A DNA stretch of 64,000 bases from the NCBI RefSeq assembly GCF_024626475.1, contig NZ_JANKHH010000007.1, positions 310,001 through 374,000 of the forward strand, in the 5' to 3' direction. Made by a program: the position numbers and the translations under genes. Positions 52,614 through 58,973 of the stretch are shown piece after piece. The notes under the pieces are model-generated. The model ran no database searches, had not been told where the DNA came from, and worked only from the letters and a program-made list of their open reading frames with translations. This stretch comes from Parerythrobacter lacustris. Lineage in GTDB: Bacteria; Pseudomonadota; Alphaproteobacteria; Sphingomonadales; Sphingomonadaceae. Numbering within the stretch: the first letter of the stretch is position 1; each line of letters starts with the position of its first letter.

Positions 52614-53268
52614 ACTTGATCGGGCAGGCCGGGTCGAGGCGGAAATCGAGGTAGTTGTCGACCGAACCCATCAGATCCTCGATCTCGTTCTCGAAGAAGT
52701 GGTTGGCGCGGGGAATTTCCTCGTGGTGGATGGTGATGTGCTTCTGCGTGCGCAGCTTGTCGACCAGCTTCTGCACCGCGACCGGTTGCACCACCGTGTC
52801 CGCCGCGCCCTGCACGAAGATGCCGCTCGCGGGGCAGGGTGCGAGGAAGCTGAAATCGTACATGTTGGCCGGCGCCGCGACCGAGATGAAACCGCGGATT
52901 TCCGGGCGGCGCATCAGCAGCTGCATGCCGATCAACGCGCCGAAGCTGACCCCGGCGACCCAGGTCACCTGCGCTTCGGGATGGATCGACTGGACCCAGT
53001 CGAGCGCCGACGCGGCATCGGACAGCTCGCCGACCCCGTTGTCGAAGCTGCCCTGGCTGCGGCCCACGCCGCGGAAATTAAACCGCAGTGTGGCGAATCC
53101 GCGATCGACGAAGGTCTTGTAAAGGCGCTGGGTGATCCGCTCGTTCATCGTGCCGCCGCCCTGCGGGTGCGGGTGGAGGATCATCGCGACCGGCGCGCGC
53201 GGGCGCGGCGGCGGGGAGAAACGACCTTCGAGGCGGCCTTCGGGGCCGGGGAAAATCACTGTGGGCAT
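52612..53268 (-). CDS. alpha/beta-hydrolase, KANL3/Tex30-like
   Basis: This 218-residue cytosolic protein has an oxyanion region (LHPHPQGGGTMNERI), strand-turn RFNFRGVGRSQGSFD, nucleophile elbow WVAGVSFGALIG and a late HHEEIPRANHFFE with the presumed catalytic His. The family is common next to Fe-S biogenesis genes in Alphaproteobacteria, and here it is divergent from the desulfurase pair. The substrate is unknown. Confidence 0.85.
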   Translation of the reverse strand: MPTVIFPGPEGRLEGRFSPPPRPRAPVAMILHPHPQGGGTMNERITQRLYKTFVDRGFATLRFNFRGVGRSQGSFDNGVGELSDAASALDWVQSIHPEAQVTWVAGVSFGALIGMQLLMRRPEIRGFISVAAPANMYDFSFLAPCPASGIFVQGAADTVVQPVAVQKLVDKLRTQKHITIHHEEIPRANHFFENEIEDLMGSVDNYLDFRLDPACPIK

Positions 53269-53382
53269 CGGGGCGGGCCTATCAGAACAGGGTTGCCGCG
53301 CGGGTGGCGCGCGCGAAGTAGCGGGCTATATAGTGTCTGTTCGACAAATCGCAATCGCGCTAACCATCCACGGGACGCCGCC

Positions 53383-54444
53383 ATCTCACGCCGCATCTAC
53401 CTCGACCACGCCGCCACCAGCCCGCTGCGCCCCGAAGCGCGCGCGGCGATGGAGGAAGGCTTCCGCATCTGGGCCAATCCCAGCAGCCCACACGCCGAGG
53501 GCCGCAAGGCCAAGGCCGCGCTGGAGGATGCGCGCGAACGCGTGAAACGCGCGCTGGGGTGGGAGGGCGAGGTGATCTTCACCTCGGGCGCGAGCGAGGC
53601 AGCGGCGTTGGCGTTGCGGAACGCGGTAGGCGGAAAGCGAATTGTGACAGAGGTCGAGCACGATTGTGTGCTGCAAGCTGCAACGGGAGCGGATCATGTC
53701 CCCGTGTTGCCGGATGGACAGGTCGACCTTCACGAACTCGCTTCCGCGTTGAAGTGCGATCGACCGGTCGTCGCTATTCAGGATGTAAATTCAGAAACTG
53801 GCAATCGCCAAGTGATTTCCTTCATTCAGGATATGGTGGCGGAAGCGGGCGGAATGCTCATCGTCGACTGCGCGCAGTCGGCAGGCAAGATGAACATCGA
53901 CTCTCCTGAGATGGCCATCATTTCTGCACACAAATTCGGGGGGCCGATCGGGGTGGGAGCGTTGCTGGTGAAGGACTTTGCCCTGCTCAAGCCGGAGGGC
54001 GGCCATGAGCGCGGGTACCGGCGCGGCACCGAGAATCTGCCAGCGATACTTGGCATGGCGGCTGCAATCGAACTGTCGGAGTCATTTGCAGATGAGGATA
54101 CACTCAGGGCGTTTCATTCAATGGACCAAGTTGTTCGCGAAGCCGGCGGTGACTGGCTTTCCGACCGGTTATCCTCCGACACCGCATTCATTTCTGCAAT
54201 CTCCATGCCTAGCATTGGGGCAAGCGCGCAGGTCATGCGCTTCGACATGGAAGGCATATCGGTCAGCCAGGGTAGCGCCTGTTCGAGCGGGACGATGAAG
54301 GTTAGCAGGGTCCTGAGGGCCATGCAGGTTGAACCGGAAATCGCTGCGAATACGATCAGGGTCAGCGTCGGTTGGTCCACCACTCCCGACGATATTGAAC
54401 GTTTTTGCGAGACTTGGCTGGCGATGGCCAAATCCTCCGTTTGA
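53383..54444 (+). CDS. cysteine desulfurase (class V, IscS/NifS-like), start codon ATC
   Basis: This 353-residue PLP enzyme would transfer sulfur from cysteine. IYLDHAATSPLRPEAR opens the fold, the cofactor lysine is in IISAHKFGGPIGVGAL and the catalytic Cys in SQGSACSSGTMK. There is no ATG, GTG or TTG at the expected start: the codon before SRRIYLDHAATSP is ATC at 53383, and the nearest in-frame alternatives are TTG 53293 (90 bases upstream) or an internal ATG that would remove the N-terminus. From about 53634 to the stop, GC content is plainly lower than in the first third and the neighbours. A second desulfurase follows. Confidence 0.8.
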   Translation: MSRRIYLDHAATSPLRPEARAAMEEGFRIWANPSSPHAEGRKAKAALEDARERVKRALGWEGEVIFTSGASEAAALALRNAVGGKRIVTEVEHDCVLQAATGADHVPVLPDGQVDLHELASALKCDRPVVAIQDVNSETGNRQVISFIQDMVAEAGGMLIVDCAQSAGKMNIDSPEMAIISAHKFGGPIGVGALLVKDFALLKPEGGHERGYRRGTENLPAILGMAAAIELSESFADEDTLRAFHSMDQVVREAGGDWLSDRLSSDTAFISAISMPSIGASAQVMRFDMEGISVSQGSACSSGTMKVSRVLRAMQVEPEIAANTIRVSVGWSTTPDDIERFCETWLAMAKSSV

Positions 54445-54534
54445 CCCGTCACCCCGGGCTTGACCCGGGGTCCCGCTGCCTTGGGTCCAGCGCCGGAAGA
54501 AAAGCGGGATCCCGGATCAGGTCCGGGATGACGG
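54445..54534. repeat. palindromic intergenic repeat, family G, between the two desulfurase genes
   Basis: Outer arms CCGTCACCCCGG and CCGGGATGACGG with nested GGGGTCCCGCTG and AAGCGGGATCCC. It begins at the stop of the first desulfurase and fills most of the gap to the second. Confidence 0.85.
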
Positions 54535-54565
54535 ATGGAGTTGGTTGGGCCATAGAGACAACGCC

Positions 54566-55651
54566 ATGATCTACCTCGACTACCAGGCCACCACACCGCT
54601 CGCGCCCGAGGCGCGGGAGGCGATGCTGCGCTGGCTTGGCGGGCCGGAGGGCGACAATTTCGGAAATCCGCACAGCCCGCACCGGATGGGCCGGATGGCC
54701 GCCGCAGCGGTCGAGGTGGCGCGCGAGCAGGTTGCTGCGCTGTTCCCGAGCGGGGGACGGGTGATCTTCACCAGCGGCGCGACCGAGGCGATCAATCTTG
54801 CAATCAAGGGCTGCGTCGCGCTGCGTGCGGGCGAGCGCGTCGCCTTCAGCGCGATCGAGCATGCGGCCGTGATCGACAGCTGCAAGGCGGTGGGCAACTG
54901 GGCGGAATTGCCGGTCGACCGCGAGGGGCTGGTCGACCTGTCGCAGCCGTTCCCCGCGCGCATCGGGCTGATGGCGGTGATGCAGGTCAACAACGAGAGC
55001 GGCACGATCCAGCGGTGGGACGACCTCGTCCCGCTGGCCCGGGCGGAAGGCGCGCTGGTGTTGTGCGATGCGGTGCAGGCGGCCGGCCGCATGCCGCTGT
55101 TCGAAGCCGACATGATCGCGGTCAGCGCGCACAAGCTGCACGGTCCCAAAGGCATCGGCGCGCTGTGGCTGCGCGACGGGGTCAAACTCGTCCCGCAGTC
55201 GGATGGCGGCGGGCAGGAACAGGGCCTGCGCTCGGGCACGCTCAGCCCCGCGCTGTGTGCCGGGTTCGGCGCGGCGGCGGCGCTGGCGGTAAGCCGGATG
55301 AAAGAGGATGCCGCGCATGTCGAGACGCTATGGACCCGCGCGCGCGACCTGTTCGCCGGGTGGACGCTCAACGGCAGCGCGGAGGAGCGCTGGCACGGCA
55401 ATCTCAACATGCGGCGGGACGGCCTCGACGTCGCCCGCCTGATGAGCGATTGCCGCGACGTCATGTTCAGCGCGGGCAGTGCATGCGCCAGCGGGTCGGG
55501 CCGCCCGAGCCATGTGCTGCGGGCGATCGGCCTCTCCGACCGCGAGGCGAAAAGCTCTATCCGCCTGGGTTTCGGGCGCTACACCACGCTGGAAGAGATC
55601 GAACAGGCGGCGCGTGCGATCAACGCCGCAGCGGAGGCACAGGGCCTGTGA
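54566..55651 (+). CDS. cysteine desulfurase (class V), second copy
   Basis: This 361-residue paralogue has MIYLDYQATTPLAPEAR, HIS-type IEHAAVIDSCK, PLP lysine in VSAHKLHGPKGIGALWL and the Cys loop SAGSACASGSGRPSHV. It is as GC-rich as the surrounding genome, unlike the first copy. Divergence from the upstream copy is large, so this is not a recent duplication. It ends in a GTGA overlap with a ferredoxin gene, so sulfur transfer and electron supply are co-produced. Confidence 0.92.
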   Translation: MIYLDYQATTPLAPEAREAMLRWLGGPEGDNFGNPHSPHRMGRMAAAAVEVAREQVAALFPSGGRVIFTSGATEAINLAIKGCVALRAGERVAFSAIEHAAVIDSCKAVGNWAELPVDREGLVDLSQPFPARIGLMAVMQVNNESGTIQRWDDLVPLARAEGALVLCDAVQAAGRMPLFEADMIAVSAHKLHGPKGIGALWLRDGVKLVPQSDGGGQEQGLRSGTLSPALCAGFGAAAALAVSRMKEDAAHVETLWTRARDLFAGWTLNGSAEERWHGNLNMRRDGLDVARLMSDCRDVMFSAGSACASGSGRPSHVLRAIGLSDREAKSSIRLGFGRYTTLEEIEQAARAINAAAEAQGL

Positions 55652-55998
55652 GCATCGGGATTGTGAGCATCGGGATTACCTTCGTCACCGAGAAGGGCGA
55701 GCGGGTCGCCGCGACGGGCGAGCCGGGCATCCCGCTGCTCGAGGTCGCGCAGGCCGCCGGGATGCCGCTCGAGGGGACCTGCGAGGGCCAGATGGCGTGC
55801 TCGACCTGCCATGTGATCGTCGCGCCCGAATGGTTCGCCCGCCTGCCCGAACCGAGCGAGGAAGAGGAAGACATGCTCGACCTCGCCGCCGGCGTCCAGC
55901 GCCACAGCCGCCTCAGCTGCCAGATCGTGCTGACGCCGGAACTGGACGGCATCGAAGTCCGCATCCCGTCCGAGAGCAGGGATATGAGCGGGTTTTAG
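55648..55998 (+). CDS. 2Fe-2S ferredoxin (adrenodoxin-type)
   Basis: This 116-residue protein has the ISC-type cluster pattern Cys45-x5-Cys51-x2-Cys54-x36-Cys91 (TCEGQMACSTC, then LSCQI). Such ferredoxins feed electrons to Fe-S assembly or P450s; beside cysteine desulfurases the former is likely. The first 15 bases from the GTG start are tandemly duplicated (55648-55662 and 55663-55677), giving VSIGIVSIGI. Translation could begin at either GTG. Confidence 0.93.
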   Translation: MSIGIVSIGITFVTEKGERVAATGEPGIPLLEVAQAAGMPLEGTCEGQMACSTCHVIVAPEWFARLPEPSEEEEDMLDLAAGVQRHSRLSCQIVLTPELDGIEVRIPSESRDMSGF

Positions 55999-56007
55999 CC
56001 AACTGAT

Positions 56008-57060
56008 TTACGCAGGAACCTCGTCGATCCGCTCGCCGATGCCGCGCGCCAGACGACTGCCCGGACGACCCAGCTTGCGCCAGCCGATCACCGCCAACCA
56101 TGCCAGCAGGGCAAGCGGACCCAGCACCGTCACCAGCCGGATAAGGGCTGCCAGCAGGTAGCCGAGTGTGCTGCCCGCCGAGCTGAACGCCTCACCAACC
56201 GGGGCGGAGAAGCCGCCGACTTCCGGGGCGACTTCGCCCGCCGAATAATCGATCCGCACTTGCGCGAATTCGACACGCCCGCGCATTTCGCTGAGCCAGC
56301 TCTGCGCGCGGTCGATCTCCTCGTTGACCTGCGCCACGCCGCGCTCCGCCTCGATCAATTCGGTCACCGTTCCGCGCCGGTTCTCGAGCACGTCCATCAG
56401 CCGGTCGCGCAGCAGGGTCCGCGCGCGCAGGCGGGCCTGGGTATCGACGATATTCTTCGACAGGTCCTCCCCGTCGATCGAGGATGAAACCAGTTCGGCC
56501 TCCGCCCCCTCGGCGCTCGACGTCAGATCCTTCCCAAAGGCGCGCGCAACGGGGCTGGCGACCGCCAGCTGCAGGCTCCCGGTGGCGTATCCGCCTTGCC
56601 CGTCGGACTGCTCCATCGCGATGATGCGGCAGACGTTCGAGCCGCGAGCCTCGCACATGTCGGCGTGGCGTTCCTGCAGGCTCTTGATCGCGTTGCCCGG
56701 CAGGCGGAACCCATAGCCGAAGCGATAGGCGATCTTCGGACCCGAATTTGCATCGAAGCTGCCGTTGCCGGTCTTGAGTTCCTCGATTGCTTCGCTCACC
56801 GCGCCGACTTGCGACATGTCGGGGTCCTGATTGTCGGGCATGAGCATCGGGGCGGCAGCATTGCGGGGCGACGGTTCGCGCGAGACTTCGTAATCTGGTG
56901 CAATGTATGCAGACGAGGCGGTAGCGGGGTCTTCTACGCTCGCCGAAGTGAGCTTCTCGGTTACGTTCCTCGCCTCATCCGGCCGGAACGCTTCCGACAG
57001 GGCGAAACCCAGCAATCCAAGCGTGACGACGCAACTGGCAGCAAGAGCCTTGTAGTTCAT
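56008..57060 (-). CDS. DUF4349 membrane protein, downstream paralogue
   Basis: This 350-residue protein has an N-terminal hydrophobic signal or anchor (AASCVVTLGLLGFALSEAF). The DUF4349 core contains CEARGSNVCRIIAMEQSDGQGG, TGSLQLAVAS, VVDTQARLRARTLLRDRLMD-like coiled coil and VRIDYSAGE. A C-terminal transmembrane helix (VLGPLALLAWLAVIGW) and a basic tail follow. The family has unknown function. Compared with its upstream paralogue it has no lipobox. The start follows GGAGGAGAAGG. It is convergent with the ferredoxin. Confidence 0.82.
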   Translation of the reverse strand: MNYKALAASCVVTLGLLGFALSEAFRPDEARNVTEKLTSASVEDPATASSAYIAPDYEVSREPSPRNAAAPMLMPDNQDPDMSQVGAVSEAIEELKTGNGSFDANSGPKIAYRFGYGFRLPGNAIKSLQERHADMCEARGSNVCRIIAMEQSDGQGGYATGSLQLAVASPVARAFGKDLTSSAEGAEAELVSSSIDGEDLSKNIVDTQARLRARTLLRDRLMDVLENRRGTVTELIEAERGVAQVNEEIDRAQSWLSEMRGRVEFAQVRIDYSAGEVAPEVGGFSAPVGEAFSSAGSTLGYLLAALIRLVTVLGPLALLAWLAVIGWRKLGRPGSRLARGIGERIDEVPA

Positions 57061-57091
57061 GGCCTTCTCCTCCGTTTCCCAAGCCATGCCT

Positions 57092-57133
57092 ACCAGCAAT
57101 CATGTAATGTAACAACATCACATGATTGCTGGT
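57092..57133. promoter_or_regulatory. 14-bp perfect inverted repeat between the DUF4349 genes
   Basis: ACCAGCAATCATGT (57092-57105) and ACATGATTGCTGGT (57120-57133) are exact inverse complements around a 14-base AT-rich loop. It lies 32 bases upstream of the downstream DUF4349 start. It could be an attenuator or terminator hairpin, or an operator; no U-tract is evident. Confidence 0.55.
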
Positions 57134-57240
57134 GTCCCGCAGTTGCGCAAGTGGGGGCGAAGGGGTGCCATCGGGGGAGACAACGAGTGGGGCACCCCTT
57201 CGCGGGTCGCCGCCGGAGGAGGGGGCGGCGACCAGTCGGG

Positions 57241-58194
57241 TCAGGCTTCGGCCGGGGCCGGTTCCGGCCGGCGGTTCATCCGGCGGTTGATCGCGCGGCC
57301 GCCGAAGACCACGCCGGCGATCGGCATCAGCACTGCGGCGAGCAGGATCAGCGCCGCGATCACCACGCCCAGCACCGAGCCGAGCGAGCCGAGCGCGCCC
57401 TTGATCGGGGCGAGGAAGTCGCTCGCCACCGGGGTGCTCGATTCGTAGCTGATGTCGAGCCGGGTGAAGGCGACGCGGGTCTTCATTTCGCTGACCCACG
57501 CGCGCGCCTGATCGATCTCTTCATTGACCTGCGCGACGCTGCGTTCGGCTTCTACCAGTTCCGCGACGGTCCCCTTGCGGGTGCGCAGTACCTCGAGCAG
57601 CCGGTCGCGCAGCACCGTGCGCGCCTCGACCCGCGCTTCGGTGTCGACGATCTGCTTGGACAGGTCCTCGCCGGAGATCGAATGCGTCGTCTGCTCGGCT
57701 TCGAGCATCTCGGCCTCGCTGCCGAGCAGATTGCCGAAGGCGCGCGCCTTGTCCGACGCGACCGCGAGCTGCAGCGTGCCGCTGGCATAGTCGCCGCCTT
57801 CGCCCGAGTGGTCCATCCCGATGATGCGGCAGGAATAGGGGCCCTGCTGTTCGCACAGGTCGGCATGTTCCTGCTGCAGCTTGGCGATGTTCTCGCCCGG
57901 CAGGCTGAAGCCGTAATTGTAGACATAGGCGATCTTGGGCAGCGACAGGGGGATGTCGGCCTTGGGGATTTGCGGGCCGACCGGATCGGCGACCTCTTCC
58001 CGCGCAACCGCGTCTTCTGCCGGAGCGGCTTCGGCCATTTCGGCGGAGCTTTGCGTGCTGTCGGCTGCCACCTCCTCGCCGGTTCCTTCAAAGCCGCTTT
58101 CGGCCGAATTGTCCGAACAGCCTGCCAGGAGGCTCGCCGCAGCAACCGCTGCCAGCAAACCCGATTTCAATCCTCTCGCCTTCATTTGCCTCAT
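57241..58194 (-). CDS. DUF4349 lipoprotein, upstream paralogue
   Basis: This 317-residue protein has a lipoprotein signal (LLAAVAAASLLAGC, mature SDNSA), an acidic linker and the same DUF4349 core as its neighbour (CEQQGPYSCRIIGMDHSGEGG, YASGTLQLAVAS, VDTEARVEARTVLRDRLLE). A C-terminal transmembrane helix follows (GSVLGVVIAALILLAAVLM). AAGGAGG lies 6 bases before the start. The two genes are tandem paralogues. The predicted coiled coil and membrane anchor suggest an envelope scaffold, but function is unknown. Confidence 0.82.
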   Translation of the reverse strand: MRQMKARGLKSGLLAAVAAASLLAGCSDNSAESGFEGTGEEVAADSTQSSAEMAEAAPAEDAVAREEVADPVGPQIPKADIPLSLPKIAYVYNYGFSLPGENIAKLQQEHADLCEQQGPYSCRIIGMDHSGEGGDYASGTLQLAVASDKARAFGNLLGSEAEMLEAEQTTHSISGEDLSKQIVDTEARVEARTVLRDRLLEVLRTRKGTVAELVEAERSVAQVNEEIDQARAWVSEMKTRVAFTRLDISYESSTPVASDFLAPIKGALGSLGSVLGVVIAALILLAAVLMPIAGVVFGGRAINRRMNRRPEPAPAEA

Positions 58195-58264
58195 TTTGGC
58201 CTCCTTTGTGCCTTATTTTCGCCATAATCATGACGCGGCGGCCACATTCGTCAAGCGGGAAATG

Positions 58265-58299
58265 CAAAAGGCCCCGCCGCATCGCTGCGGCAGGGCCTT
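58265..58299 (-). terminator. intrinsic terminator after the PfpI-like gene
   Basis: On the minus strand AAGGCCCTGCCGCA pairs with TGCGGCGGGGCCTT (one mismatch), followed by TTTTG. It begins 25 bases after the stop at 58324. Confidence 0.82.
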
Positions 58300-58323
58300 C
58301 AACTATCTGTTTTCAGGCGATAA

Positions 58324-58863
58324 TCAGGCCGCTTGGCGGACCTTCCCGCCGAGCTTTGCGATCAGCGCTTCGGAGAAGGCAGGGATGTCGTCGGGGTTGC
58401 GACTCGTGATCAGATTGCCGTCTTCGGCCACTTCGCGGTCGACCACATTGGCGCCCGCGTTGCCCAGATCGGTGCGGATCGACGGCCAGGCGGTGACGGT
58501 TTTGCCTTCCACGATGCCCGCTTCGGCCAGCAGCCACGGGGCATGGCAGATCGCCGCGATCGGTTTGCCAGCCGCGTCGAATTCGCGGACGATTTCGATC
58601 GCGCGCTCGTTCATCCTCAGGATATCGGGGTTCATCTGACCGCCGGGCAGCAGCAGCGCGTCGTAATCGCCCGCCGAGACCTCGTCCACGGTCAGGTCGA
58701 CCTTGACGCTGTCGCCCCAGTCCTTGTCCTTCCAGCCCTTGATCTCGCCTTCGTCGAGGCTGGCGACGACGGTTTCGAATCCGGCTTTTTCGAGATTGGC
58801 CTTGGGGTCCATCAGTTCGGATTGTTCGAAACCGTCGGTGGCCATGATGAGGACGCGCGTCAT
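58324..58863 (-). CDS. DJ-1/PfpI family protein (intracellular protease or glyoxalase-like)
   Basis: This 179-residue protein starts MTRVLIMATDGFEQSELMDP, with the conserved acidic residue in FEQSEL and the nucleophile Cys in IAAICHAPWLLAEAG. The later NLITSRNPDDIPAF is typical of the YhbO/PfpI branch. Members act as stress-induced deglycases, glyoxalases or proteases; sequence does not decide which. It is monocistronic with its own terminator and divergent from parC. Confidence 0.9.
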   Translation of the reverse strand: MTRVLIMATDGFEQSELMDPKANLEKAGFETVVASLDEGEIKGWKDKDWGDSVKVDLTVDEVSAGDYDALLLPGGQMNPDILRMNERAIEIVREFDAAGKPIAAICHAPWLLAEAGIVEGKTVTAWPSIRTDLGNAGANVVDREVAEDGNLITSRNPDDIPAFSEALIAKLGGKVRQAA

Positions 58864-58973
58864 AGTGTATCTCCTGTGAGGGGATTGGTGTTGGGGTGTG
58901 CCGGTTGAATGCGTGGGGATAGGCGTAGGTTCCGCCCTTCTAGCCGGGCCGGGGCGGTGATAGGGCGAGCCGC

